DNA of 64,000 bases from Bacteroidota bacterium. GTDB lineage: Bacteria > Bacteroidota > Bacteroidia > Bacteroidales > CAIWKO01. The stretch is from assembly GCA_037133915.1 (NCBI GenBank), contig JBAXND010000009.1, positions 1 to 64,000 on the forward strand. Reading direction: 5' to 3'. Both the position numbers and the translations under genes were made by a program. Numbering within the stretch: position 1 is the stretch's first letter; each line of letters opens with the position of its first letter. Shown here one piece after another: positions 8,506 to 16,670 of the stretch. The notes under the pieces are model-generated. The model ran no database searches. It saw nothing but the letters and a program-made list of their open reading frames with translations, and had not been told where the DNA came from.

Positions 8506-8643
8506 AGTGTTTCGGGATACAATTTTGAGGGTGCAAATATACTATCGGGGTGCGAAAAAAGAAAGATATAACCGTATGAAGGTTGCTCACGATTATAACG
8601 ATGAGAAATAAATATATTACTGCTTACTGTCATGTCAGAAGTT

Positions 8644-8675
8644 TTTGTTTATTCTTACAATAATTTGTATTTTTG
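8644..8675 (+). promoter_or_regulatory. Promoter of the T9SS protein gene at 8704
   Basis: A TTTG at 8644-8647 and a TATTTTTG at 8668-8675 are 20 bases apart, fitting both boxes of the Bacteroidetes consensus. The start codon follows 28 bases after the -7 box. Confidence 0.6.
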
Positions 8676-8703
8676 ATGTTGAATTGTAAAAAAAACAAAC
8701 ATC

Positions 8704-9867
8704 ATGAAAATAGTAAAATTTACATTATTCACCGCGCTGTTCATGTTTTCGGCCAATATTATCATGGCACAGGTCTATAATTCGGTAAACCTGACTATTG
8801 AGAATGGATGCTTCCTGCATATCGACGGTGCCCTCAACAATGCATCCGGTGATATCAACAATTCCGGAACTATTATTCTTACCGGCAATTATATTAACAA
8901 CGGCAGCTTTACTTCAGGTAACAGCAGTTTTGTTAAAATGGAAGGTGCTGCGCAAAATATCAGCGGTTCAAATGCCACAACGTACAATAATCTGGTTGTT
9001 GACGGTTCGGGCGACAAGAGCCTGTTTGTTGATGCCCGAATTAAAGGCACACTCGATTTTGCAAATAATAAAATCATTGCAGGAAACAATAATGTTGTGT
9101 TAATGCCTGCTGCGACTATTACCAATGCCAGCAATGCCAAATTCGTTGTAACGAACGGAACCGGCGCTCTCATAAAAAACAGCATGCCTGCGTCAACCAA
9201 CTTCTTTTTTCCCATTGGCAGCGCGGTTAACAGTTATAAACCGGTGCAGTTAAATAATAGTGGGGTAGTTGATACCTTTTCGGTAAGAGTTACACCCGGC
9301 CTGGTTCCTCCTACAAGTGCTGATAACAGTTGCGTTCAGTACACCTGGGTGATTACCGAGACCAATCCCGGCGGAAGCAACGCCACACTAAAAGTGGGTT
9401 GGAACACGGTAGACGAAGGCATTTCGTATATCCGTGCTCAGGGATTATTCTGGCATAATGTAGGCGGTGTTTGGTTAACTGCTCCCGGAAATCCCGGTGC
9501 AGTTTCAAATTCGCCGACTACCGACTGGCGTCAGCAAACTTCAATCACCGATTTCTCGTCCAACGCCAATAAATTTATTTTGAGCAGCGGTACACTGGTT
9601 GATGTTGAAGAAAATGAACTTACGGCTGGCAATACAATTTCCGTTTATCCCAATCCAACAGGATCAAGCACTACCATTGCATCTTCTTTCCCCTTAGAGC
9701 AAGTAATGATTATGGATTATAGCGGAAAAGTGGTGGGCAATTATAACAATATTGAAAGCAATAAATTTGTCTTCTCTGCCGATAATTTTGCTGACGGTAT
9801 GTACATTATTTCCGCCAGCGGAAGTAATGGTGAGCGCAAGGTTTGCAAACTCATGATTTCAAGATAA
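8704..9867 (+). CDS. T9SS-exported surface protein
   Basis: A 387-residue protein with signal peptide (MKIVKFTLFTALFMFSANIIMAQ), a central Asn/Gly-rich beta-helix-like region (NNSGTIILTGNYINN and similar, about 30-170), a beta-sandwich region and a C-terminal T9SS type A sorting domain (VYPNPTGSS from about residue 315, ending KLMISR). The sorting domain would take it through the type IX system to the cell surface or medium. The passenger shows no catalytic motif. It has its own two-box promoter and is followed 67 bases later by the WG-repeat gene, so they may be cotranscribed. Confidence 0.8.
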   Translation: MKIVKFTLFTALFMFSANIIMAQVYNSVNLTIENGCFLHIDGALNNASGDINNSGTIILTGNYINNGSFTSGNSSFVKMEGAAQNISGSNATTYNNLVVDGSGDKSLFVDARIKGTLDFANNKIIAGNNNVVLMPAATITNASNAKFVVTNGTGALIKNSMPASTNFFFPIGSAVNSYKPVQLNNSGVVDTFSVRVTPGLVPPTSADNSCVQYTWVITETNPGGSNATLKVGWNTVDEGISYIRAQGLFWHNVGGVWLTAPGNPGAVSNSPTTDWRQQTSITDFSSNANKFILSSGTLVDVEENELTAGNTISVYPNPTGSSTTIASSFPLEQVMIMDYSGKVVGNYNNIESNKFVFSADNFADGMYIISASGSNGERKVCKLMISR

Positions 9868-9934
9868 ACGGTCTTTATCGTTGTCTTTCATAACGAGTGA
9901 GCCGAATATATTAATCTCATCAAATTATTATCTT

Positions 9935-10519
9935 ATGCGTAAAACAGCATTGGTTATTGCAATCATGGCGGTTACTCTTTGTGCTGCCTTCGGACAACAA
10001 AAATATGACAATACCGGTCCATTGAGCGCGTTGCGCAACGGATGGGCGTTGGTGAAGCTCGACGGATTACTGGGCTTTATTAATAGTGAAGGCGCCGAGG
10101 TTGTAAAACCGCAGTACGATGCAATTTCAATGTTTGGCCAGAATCGCAACGGTTGGGCTATGGTGAAAAAAGACGGATTCTTTGGTTTTATCAATAGCGA
10201 AGGAATTGAAATAGTGAAGCCTCAATACGATAAAATTTCCAAGTTCAGCGAAGCGCGTAACGGTTGGGCCATGGTTAAAAAAGACGGACTCTCGGGGTTT
10301 ATCACAAGCGAAGGCGTTGAGATTGTAAAACCACAATTTGACAGAATTTTTTCATTTGGCGCACTGCATGCCGACTGGGCACTTGTTGAAGTTGACGGTC
10401 TGTTCGGTTTTATTAATACTGAAGGCGCTGAAGTTGTGAAACCTCAATATGAGAAAATTACCGGAGGCGCCGTTTTACAGGGCCTTAGTAATGGTAAATG
10501 GGTTGAGATAAAGCATTGA
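9935..10519 (+). CDS. Exported WG-repeat protein
   Basis: About 194 residues. After a signal peptide (MRKTALVIAIMAVTLCAAFG) come four WG repeats of about 37-39 residues, each with the pattern NGWA.VK.DG..GFI.SEG.E.VKPQYD. The ATG at 9935 is preferred since it starts the signal peptide. WG repeats form beta-rich ligand-binding or scaffold modules, function unknown. The repeats are also similar at DNA level, suggesting recent duplication and possible copy-number change. A shared terminator follows. Confidence 0.8.
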   Translation: MRKTALVIAIMAVTLCAAFGQQKYDNTGPLSALRNGWALVKLDGLLGFINSEGAEVVKPQYDAISMFGQNRNGWAMVKKDGFFGFINSEGIEIVKPQYDKISKFSEARNGWAMVKKDGLSGFITSEGVEIVKPQFDRIFSFGALHADWALVEVDGLFGFINTEGAEVVKPQYEKITGGAVLQGLSNGKWVEIKH

Positions 10520-10542
10520 TGTTATTTTCGTCATTATAACAT

Positions 10543-10577
10543 AAAAAAAAGCCTCGGTTTCCCGGGGCTTTTTTTTT
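10543..10577. terminator. Bidirectional terminator between WG-repeat and csp genes
   Basis: A-run, GCCTCGG, loop TTTC, CCGGGGC, T-run: a 7-bp GC stem (one G-U pair) extended by A/T pairs, with U-tracts in both directions. It lies between convergent genes and can end both transcripts. Confidence 0.85.
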
Positions 10578-10597
10578 ATAAATGTTTTTATATCTGA

Positions 10598-10789
10598 CTA
10601 TGCCAGTTTAACATTTACAGCATTTAATCCTTTTTTACCTTCTTCGAGGTCAAAAGTTACTTCATCATTTTCTTTGATGGGTTCTTTTAATCCGTTTGAA
10701 TGGACAAAATACTCTTTTGCTGAATTTTCGTCTTTAATAAATCCGAATCCTTTCGAATCATTAAAAAATTTTACGGTTCCTTTGTACAT
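10598..10789 (-). CDS. Cold-shock-domain protein
   Basis: A 63-residue single CSD protein that binds single-stranded RNA or DNA. RNP1 (KGFGFI) and an RNP2-like segment (EYFVHSNGL) are present; RNP2 carries Ser-Asn in place of the usual Phe-Ser, a variant seen in Bacteroidota. The acidic middle (DLEEGKKGLNAVNV) is typical. It is monocistronic, with a TATCTTTG box at 10813-10820 and a shared terminator downstream. Confidence 0.9.
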   Translation of the reverse strand: MYKGTVKFFNDSKGFGFIKDENSAKEYFVHSNGLKEPIKENDEVTFDLEEGKKGLNAVNVKLA

Positions 10790-10812
10790 GATATAATTTT
10801 AAATTGTTGTGG

Positions 10813-10820
10813 CAAAGATA
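10813..10820 (-). promoter_or_regulatory. Putative -7 box of the cold-shock gene
   Basis: Reads TATCTTTG on the minus strand, 23 bases before the ATG. The -33 box is not clear. Confidence 0.4.
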
Positions 10821-10917
10821 GTCACCTTTGAGCAACAATGAGTTATTTAATTTCAATATTATGGAAATTATTTGTTAATTAATTTGTAATAATCATTTAA
10901 TCAGTATTATAAGGCGG

Positions 10918-11052
10918 TCAGCCGCCTGCTAAAATTGGAAAGAGTTCAATACAATCATTTTTTAGCGGAACAACATCTTTTGATACTATTTTGTCGCCAA
11001 CAATCCCAGTTGAGCCGTTTTTTCTTTCCCCGGAATTCCTTCCTGTGACCAT
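10918..11052 (-). CDS. Truncated MoaD/ThiS-like C-terminal frame
   Basis: A 44-codon frame beginning at an ATG inside the 3' end of the AOR gene and ending in KNDCIELFPILAGG. The ending matches the C-terminus of MoaD/ThiS ubiquitin-like sulfur carriers, whose terminal Gly-Gly is thiocarboxylated, and MoaD-like genes often follow AOR genes. The usual first half of the beta-grasp fold is absent: a stop in this frame lies just upstream, within AOR. It may be a decayed gene, a frameshifted one, or an unusual short carrier. The first 15 or so residues are dictated by the AOR sequence and look unlike MoaD. Confidence 0.5.
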   Translation of the reverse strand: MVTGRNSGERKNGSTGIVGDKIVSKDVVPLKNDCIELFPILAGG

Positions 11053-12827
11053 CCTCTCAGATTATAGTATTCATAGAGCATGGTGCCGAGATTGGGTAAC
11101 ACGCCTTTTGCAGAGCCATCGGGTTTTGCTTCGGCAAACAATCGGGGTGGGAGATTATCATCTTTACGGCTGATGCCGAGTTTGGCATTATAAAGCCGTT
11201 TAAGGTTGAATAACCGCTCACCCGTAATCATTACATCCTCCTGACTCAAATTCCAGTCGCAGACAAGGTGCAGCCATTCGCTCACCTTTTTCGGACCAAC
11301 GCGCCCTATGAATAAAAACTTGCACATGCCCAGCGGATTGAACACGCTCATATAATTCTGCATATCGACAACAATGGGTGGTTTGCCTTCTGAAATATGA
11401 GGATTTTCAGGCGTAATATATCCAAGATCTGCGGCGGGTATGCCACGGTCAAGAAAATACGTAAGTCCTTCAAGATGGCAGGCACCGCGCACGGCTGTTG
11501 CATAATTCAGCGCCATACTCACATGTCCACGCGGATCGTGCGCCGGATATTCCAGTCCTTTGGTATGAACCGCAAATTCTTCAGAATTATGGCCCAGCAC
11601 TTCAGCCGCACGTTTTATACCCATGCCAATAATGCGTCCGATATCTTCATTTTTGCCCATTTTATGAATCATCGCGAGCATGCTTTTTCCGTCCCATTTC
11701 AGTTCTATGCCACCCGTATCTTTTTTACCGATGATTCCTTTTTCATAGGCTTCAATAGCAAAACCGGCGCAATTGCCTGCCGAAATAGTGTCCATGCCAT
11801 ATTTGTTACACCATTCATTCCCAAGCACAATATATTCAGGATCATCGTTCAGGCAGAGTGAGCCAAGGGTTCCTATGGTTTCATATTCCGGTCCGTGCCC
11901 GTAGGTTTTCAACTTCTCATTTTTGTAGATTTTGCCACAGCGGATAGGGCAGGCGTGGCATGAGTAATGTTTATCAAGCATTTCGGGTTGCATTGCTTGA
12001 CCGCACACTTTTTCAGCACCTTCTTTCCAGGCGCCGAGCTGCCAGTTTTTTATCGGGAGGTCGCCATATAATTCTACTGCTTCAACGCCTCCAGATGTAC
12101 CAAAATTCTTCAAGCCCTGAGTGAAATTATTGATTTCAGGAATATCAAGTTTCAGCTGCTGTTTCAATTCTTCGGGATGCGCAATTTTTACTTTTGAATC
12201 CACCTCACCGCAAACAACAATGGCTTTCAGATTTTTGGAGCCCATAACGGCACCAATTCCCGAACGGGCTGCAACCCGGGTTATCGGAGGATCAAAAACG
12301 ATGATGGAGATACCGAGCAAATTCTCACCGGCCGGTCCAATTACAGCTATTTTAGCGTTTTTCTCGATTTCAGGACGTAATAGAGTATCGATATCATAAG
12401 TCAGCGTGCCCCACAAGTGTTCGGCTGAGCGAAACTCTACCTTGTCACGGGTGATATTCAGGTAGGTTTTATCCTTCGATTTCCCGGTGATAATGATACC
12501 GTCGTAACCCGTCTTTCGGAACTCTGCAGGCCAGTGACCGCCTACTGTTGCTTCATTCCAGATGCCTGTGAGCGGCGACTTAGAGCAAACCGATAGCTTG
12601 GATGTACCGGGCAGTATGCCACCCGTAAACAGACCTGAGAAAAATAATAGCGGATTTTCCGGATCCAGAGGGCTGACCGTATTGTCGTAATCATAATACA
12701 GAAATTTAGCCGCAAGCCCCGAACCCAAAAAGAATTTTTTAATATCATCTTCCGCGATGCTTATTACTTCTGTTTTTTTCTCAGTCAAATTTATCTTTAT
12801 AACCTTACCGTGAAAACCATAACCCAT
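10986..12827 (-). CDS. Aldehyde:ferredoxin oxidoreductase family (tungsten enzyme)
   Basis: A 613-residue AOR-family protein, full length for the family. These enzymes carry a tungsten bis-pterin and one [4Fe-4S] cluster and oxidise aldehydes to acids with ferredoxin, or act in reverse. Cluster ligands are visible as CHACPIRC near residue 288 and the distal Cys in NPLGMCKF near 500. The N-terminal domain begins GYGFHGKVIKINLTEKK and the canonical end YYNLRGWSQEGIPGKEKT is intact. A purine-rich GGAG lies 9-12 bases before the ATG, an unusually clear Shine-Dalgarno for this genome. A MoaD-like frame overlaps its 3' end. The substrate cannot be told; other AOR-family members act in other pathways. 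Confidence 0.9.
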   Translation of the reverse strand: MGYGFHGKVIKINLTEKKTEVISIAEDDIKKFFLGSGLAAKFLYYDYDNTVSPLDPENPLLFFSGLFTGGILPGTSKLSVCSKSPLTGIWNEATVGGHWPAEFRKTGYDGIIITGKSKDKTYLNITRDKVEFRSAEHLWGTLTYDIDTLLRPEIEKNAKIAVIGPAGENLLGISIIVFDPPITRVAARSGIGAVMGSKNLKAIVVCGEVDSKVKIAHPEELKQQLKLDIPEINNFTQGLKNFGTSGGVEAVELYGDLPIKNWQLGAWKEGAEKVCGQAMQPEMLDKHYSCHACPIRCGKIYKNEKLKTYGHGPEYETIGTLGSLCLNDDPEYIVLGNEWCNKYGMDTISAGNCAGFAIEAYEKGIIGKKDTGGIELKWDGKSMLAMIHKMGKNEDIGRIIGMGIKRAAEVLGHNSEEFAVHTKGLEYPAHDPRGHVSMALNYATAVRGACHLEGLTYFLDRGIPAADLGYITPENPHISEGKPPIVVDMQNYMSVFNPLGMCKFLFIGRVGPKKVSEWLHLVCDWNLSQEDVMITGERLFNLKRLYNAKLGISRKDDNLPPRLFAEAKPDGSAKGVLPNLGTMLYEYYNLRGWSQEGIPGKEKTAQLGLLATK

Positions 12828-13267
12828 GATAATAATCTCCTTTTTTAGTGAATAAAGATAATTATTGAAGGATTGAAGAAGCTTTGCAGCTCAGATCGAT
12901 GGCGTGTAAGAGCACTCCTGCAAAAGCAATATTGAATTTCTGATAACAAAATTAATGTTTTTTAGGGCGAAAGGCAAGGCATTTTTTCTTTAGAGTTATG
13001 GCCGATAAAAATCCAAAAAGAATCGTTAACCATAGAAAAAAATCACGCTGTTAATGAGAAGTTGTTGTTTGCTTACATGAACTTCATTAAACCGGCATTT
13101 ATCTATAGGTTAAAGCTGAAATAAATGTGCTGTTTCAGTAATATATTGTGCGAATATGATATAAGTGTTATGAGAACATCACTATATTTATTAAATTTGT
13201 ATTCCATCAGATTAAATCAATAGTTGATTTCAAATCAATTGAACCAATAACTCAAAATATATATATC
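12828..13267. other. Intergenic region before the SBBP gene
   Basis: About 440 bases without a convincing gene between divergent transcripts. It is AT-rich. A TAAATTTG box at 13192-13199 could be the -7 element of the gene starting at 13268, leaving a leader of about 65 bases; a -33 partner is not clear. Nothing else was recognised. Confidence 0.5.
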
Positions 13268-14908
13268 ATGAAGAGAATCTTTTTGAGTGCCATAGTTTTT
13301 GTATTCGTCTTGTCAGGAACTGTAAACGTATGGGCACAGGCACCGGACTGGCTTTGGTCTACAAACGCAGGCTATAATAGTTATGACGAATCCCTTTCCA
13401 TTGATTATGATCATCACGGAAATTGCTATGTGGTGGGTTATTACAATACCTATATTTATAATTTGCCGCATTCGAATGGTCCGGATGGATTTATTGCGAA
13501 ATATAACCTGGCGGGTACCTTGATTTACACAGCCGCCATCAGCGATACAGGAAGAGAGCGTATTACCAATATTGCATTTGATAAATTGGGAAACTATTAT
13601 ATAGTAGGTACATTTGACGGGCCCAAACTCGAGTTGTGCAATGAAAGTTTTGTCAATGCTGCAAATAATGCTACCGATATATTTATTGCGAAATTTGATT
13701 CAACAGACCAGTGTATCTGGGCACGGCATGCAGGAGGCACTGACGACGAAATGCCAACCGGTTTGGCTGTGGATTCGATTGGTAACTGTTATATTACCGG
13801 AAGTTTCAACAGCCCCTCTATTTCTTTTGGGGCCTTCCCTCTGATTAATTCGGGTGGGGGAAATTCCGATTTATTTATTGCTAAATATGATTCTGCAGGC
13901 ACTGCGCTTTGGGCGAGGTCTGCCGACGGAACCGTTGGCAGTGCCGAAACATCGAAATCGATTGCCATTGATAAAACGGGCAATTGTTACATTACCGGCA
14001 GTACGAATGCCGATTCATTATGGTTTGATACTTTTCTATTAAAAAAAGTTACCAATTTCAATATGTACTTTGCGAAATTTGCACCTGACGGAAGTGCGTT
14101 ATGGGCCATTCGCTCTGCCGGAACAGGCGATTCTCAAGGAAATACAGTGACTGTTGACGGTGAATCTAATTGTTATCTGGCAGGCTCATTTAAAAACAAT
14201 ATTACTTTTGGCGATACCACCTTGACCAGTGCAGGATACAGAGATGTATTTATTGTAAAATATGATGCTGATACCAACGTGCAATGGGCACGCGCTGCAG
14301 GCGGTTCTGCCGATGATGAAGGCAGTGTGGTCGCTACCGATAAGTTGGGCTATAGTTATCTCACGGGTTATTTTAAAAGCGATTCCATCAGTTTCGGAAC
14401 ATGGCCGCTTGCTAATAATGGCAGTGGTTTCAGCGATATTTTCATCACTGAATATGAACCCAATGGTACTATTGCCTGGGCAAAGTCAATAGGGGGTGCC
14501 ACGAATGATACACCAAACGATATTGCGCCGGACGAATCACGCAATTTTATTATTGCTGCAAGTTTTGGCAGTACAGCTATTACAATTGGTGATACAACCT
14601 TATACAATGCAGGAACCGTTGATGTACTTGTTGCAAAATCGGGCAACACCCCGGCTTCAGGCATTGCGGAAGCTGTGGCCCAGTCCGGCACCATCATTTA
14701 TCCCAATCCTGCCAGTGATTTCATAGTGGTCAGTTCAGATCAAAATTCAACAATTGAGATTATGAATATGCAGGGACAGGTCATCAAAACAGTTAATTCG
14801 AAAATGGGCGAAACGCGCATCAGCGTAAGCGAATTTCCTGCTGGAATTTATTTGGTGAATATCAGGAATGACAATTCATTTCAGACATTTAAGCTGATTA
14901 AGCTATAG
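13268..14908 (+). CDS. T9SS-exported SBBP-repeat protein
   Basis: A 546-residue surface protein: signal peptide (to VNVWAQ), about eight SBBP repeats (motif GNCYI.GSF with D.FIAKYDS and WA...GG), and a C-terminal T9SS type A sorting domain from about residue 475 (IIYPNPASDFIVVSS, ending FQTFKLIKL). Repeats likely form one or two beta-propellers. It is the sorted counterpart of the protein at 6254, which lacks the tail. A 9-bp hairpin follows at 14924-14951. Confidence 0.85.
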   Translation: MKRIFLSAIVFVFVLSGTVNVWAQAPDWLWSTNAGYNSYDESLSIDYDHHGNCYVVGYYNTYIYNLPHSNGPDGFIAKYNLAGTLIYTAAISDTGRERITNIAFDKLGNYYIVGTFDGPKLELCNESFVNAANNATDIFIAKFDSTDQCIWARHAGGTDDEMPTGLAVDSIGNCYITGSFNSPSISFGAFPLINSGGGNSDLFIAKYDSAGTALWARSADGTVGSAETSKSIAIDKTGNCYITGSTNADSLWFDTFLLKKVTNFNMYFAKFAPDGSALWAIRSAGTGDSQGNTVTVDGESNCYLAGSFKNNITFGDTTLTSAGYRDVFIVKYDADTNVQWARAAGGSADDEGSVVATDKLGYSYLTGYFKSDSISFGTWPLANNGSGFSDIFITEYEPNGTIAWAKSIGGATNDTPNDIAPDESRNFIIAASFGSTAITIGDTTLYNAGTVDVLVAKSGNTPASGIAEAVAQSGTIIYPNPASDFIVVSSDQNSTIEIMNMQGQVIKTVNSKMGETRISVSEFPAGIYLVNIRNDNSFQTFKLIKL

Positions 14909-14923
14909 GTGAGGTTTTGAATC

Positions 14924-14951
14924 AATCGGATACGTTTTTTTATATCCGATT
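14924..14951 (+). terminator. Hairpin after the SBBP gene
   Basis: AATCGGATA pairs exactly with TATCCGATT around CGTTTTTTTA. The T-run is in the loop instead of after the stem, so terminator activity is uncertain. Its right arm enters the left 91-bp direct repeat, suggesting that insertion at this point reshaped an older terminator. Confidence 0.4.
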
Positions 14952-15034
14952 TGCTTTCTTCTTTTCTGTTCCGTGTCCTGTTTATCTTTTTGGAAAAGGT
15001 AATTGATGGTCTCGTAAACATCCTTAAATTGTTT
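14944..15034. repeat. 91-bp direct repeat, left copy
   Basis: Identical to 16892-16982 at 89 of 91 positions (differences are G/T in the AAAAGG context and T/C in the CTCG context). On the minus strand it encodes the C-terminal part of an ORF6N-type protein (KQFKDVYE...INYL). Together the copies bracket the hipBST operon in the same orientation, with a period of 1,948 bases. Confidence 0.9.
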
Positions 15035-15060
15035 AATACTTCAGGAAAATGGTATTAATG

Positions 15061-15156
15061 TACCCGAAAGGGTATAATTTTACCATTTTTGTAAAAATAT
15101 ATACCCGAAAGGGTGCAGTATTGAAAATATGTTGTATATTTGTACCCAAAAGGGTA
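15061..15156. promoter_or_regulatory. Three hip operators spaced exactly 41 bp
   Basis: Palindromes TACCCGAAAGGGTA (15061-15074), TACCCGAAAGGGTG (15102-15115) and TACCCAAAAGGGTA (15143-15156) have start-to-start distances of 41 and 41 bases, close to four helical turns, so all face the same side of DNA. The third abuts the -7 box and covers the likely transcription start, and the second lies in the -33 region. HipB-type repressors bind such palindromes to autoregulate. A smaller hairpin (TTTTAC/GTAAAA, about 15078-15096) lies between the first two. Confidence 0.85.
15135..15142 (+). promoter_or_regulatory. -7 box of the hip operon
   Basis: TATATTTG, ending directly before operator 3. The start codon at 15161 is only 18 bases downstream, so the leader is short and repressor bound at operator 3 would block initiation. 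Confidence 0.55.
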
Positions 15157-15160
15157 TAAA

Positions 15161-15394
15161 ATGACATCAAATCAAACAGTATCTGCTTTAATAAAAGGTA
15201 AACGGAAACAACTAAAGATAACTCAGCCGGAGCTCGCAAATAAGGCGGGTGTGGGGCTGCGGTTTATCCGTGAAATGGAGCAGGGGAAGAGTTCGCTTCG
15301 CATGGATAAAGTAAATCAGGTACTCCTGTTATTTGGTATGGAGCTGGGGCCTGTTCCTTTAAACAGAAAAAAACTGACCGATGAGAAGAGCTGA
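15161..15394 (+). CDS. hipB: HipB-like antitoxin and repressor
   Basis: A 77-residue Xre/Cro-type helix-turn-helix protein: IKGKRKQLKITQPELANKAG then GLRFIREMEQGKSS is the HTH_3 core. The ATG at 15161 is taken instead of an upstream TTG because that lies inside the operator. It should bind the three palindromes upstream and repress the operon, alone or in complex with the kinase. Its stop overlaps hipS by 14 bases, pointing to translational coupling. The tail lacks the long C-terminal extension of E. coli K-12 HipB. Confidence 0.85.
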   Translation: MTSNQTVSALIKGKRKQLKITQPELANKAGVGLRFIREMEQGKSSLRMDKVNQVLLLFGMELGPVPLNRKKLTDEKS

Positions 15395-15716
15395 AATATT
15401 TATGCATGATCTTCCGGCAGGAAAATTGCTGGAAAATGAAGACGGGTATGTATTCACATATTATGAGGCTTATCTGAAGAGTATAGAAACTCCGGCAGTA
15501 AGTCTTACATTGCCTAAGAACGACAAGCCATTTGAAAGCAAAGTTATGTTTCCTTTCTTTGATGGCTTGATACCCGAAGGATGGCTTCTAGATATTGCAC
15601 AAAAAAACTGGAAAATAAATCAGCGTGATAGGATGGGACTATTGTTGGCCTGCTGTCACGATTGTATTGGTGCTGTTAAAGTAATTGAAATAAAAGCTGA
15701 AGATGAAATCAAATAG
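15381..15716 (+). CDS. hipS: HipS-like protein (HipA N-subdomain 1)
   Basis: A 111-residue protein matching the N-terminal subdomain of HipA kinases as a separate gene: VSLTLPKNDKPFES and PFFDGLIPEGWLLD are the conserved core, ending in LLACCHDCIGAVKV. In the tripartite HipBST system of enteropathogenic E. coli the corresponding HipS is the antitoxin that inhibits the kinase HipT, whereas HipB augments repression. The same role is inferred here from the gene order and size. It overlaps both neighbours (14 bases each side), typical of a tightly coupled operon. Confidence 0.8.
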   Translation: MRRAEIFMHDLPAGKLLENEDGYVFTYYEAYLKSIETPAVSLTLPKNDKPFESKVMFPFFDGLIPEGWLLDIAQKNWKINQRDRMGLLLACCHDCIGAVKVIEIKAEDEIK

Positions 15717-16662
15717 ATGTTTATATTGCTATAATGCCCTTAATGAAAGCGACGTTATGTTTCACCCGGCTTGTAGTAAAAAAATATTTGGAAAAGCTGA
15801 GCCCCCTGAATTACTGTATTCTGAAAGGGAATTATTGGAGTTGGGTTTACAGGTGGTGAGAAGCCAGTCTGCTGTTACTGGGGCGCAGCCAAAACTTTCA
15901 CTTGACCTCCTTAAAGGAGAAGGTGCTGGTGCTCCTTTGCGGCTTACAATTGTGGGTGTGCATGGGAAATACATATTGAAACCACAAACCGATGCATTCC
16001 CATTTCTGCCGGAAATTGAGGACCTGACAATGCATCTGGCTGAAATAGCCGGAATAGCTACCGTTCCTCACTCACTTATACAAATGAAATCAGGGAGATT
16101 GGCTTATATTACTAAACGTATAGACAGAACCGGTAAGGAAAAAATACACATGGAAGACATGTGCCAGCTGACAGAACGCTTGACAGAGCACAAGTACCAA
16201 GGATCCCAGGAACAGATAGGAAAAGCGATAATGGAATTTTCAGTTAATCCCGGCCTTGATCTTGTGAACTTTTATGAGCAGGTATTATTTTGTTTCCTGA
16301 CAGGAAACGCTGATATGCACCTGAAGAACTTCTCGTTGATTAACCGCACTGAAACCGGTACAGTGCTAACACCTGCTTATGACATGGTTTCCACTGCTCT
16401 TGTTATGCCTGATGATAAAGAGGAGCTTGGGCTTACATTAAACGGTAAAAAGAAAAAGATAAAACTGAGTGATTTTATGAAAGCTATGACAAATAGTGGA
16501 ATCCCGGAGAAGGCACAAATAAATATTGTAGATAAAATGGAAACTTCACTTCCTGCAATTATTGATTTTGTTAAAAAAAGTTTTCTTCCATCAGTTATGC
16601 AAGAAAAGTATAAAGCTATTATTGTGGCTAGGGCAAGGCAGTTGCATTTACAAGTAAATTAG
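15703..16662 (+). CDS. hipT: HipT-like Ser/Thr kinase toxin
   Basis: A 319-residue HipA-family kinase lacking N-subdomain 1. Residues 1-30 carry a possible zinc site (Cys6, Cys9, His21, Cys24) absent from E. coli K-12 HipA. The Gly-rich loop SQSAVTGAQPK holds Ser54 and Ser56 as S-x-S, resembling the SIS autophosphorylation motif of HipT. Catalytic motifs: nucleotide Lys in ILKPQTD (Lys93), NADMHLKN with Asp204 and Asn209, and YDMVS with Asp227 as the metal-binding Asp. Known HipA and HipT phosphorylate aminoacyl-tRNA synthetases (GltX, TrpS); the target here is unknown. All catalytic residues seem present, so the toxin is probably active. Confidence 0.85.
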   Translation: MKSNRCLYCYNALNESDVMFHPACSKKIFGKAEPPELLYSERELLELGLQVVRSQSAVTGAQPKLSLDLLKGEGAGAPLRLTIVGVHGKYILKPQTDAFPFLPEIEDLTMHLAEIAGIATVPHSLIQMKSGRLAYITKRIDRTGKEKIHMEDMCQLTERLTEHKYQGSQEQIGKAIMEFSVNPGLDLVNFYEQVLFCFLTGNADMHLKNFSLINRTETGTVLTPAYDMVSTALVMPDDKEELGLTLNGKKKKIKLSDFMKAMTNSGIPEKAQINIVDKMETSLPAIIDFVKKSFLPSVMQEKYKAIIVARARQLHLQVN

Positions 16663-16670
16663 AATTTTTT

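Noticed and set aside
10911..10928. GC-rich inverted repeat GGCGG...CCGCC as a terminator
   Set aside because: It spans the stop of the MoaD-like frame and lacks a T-run, so terminator function is not supported.
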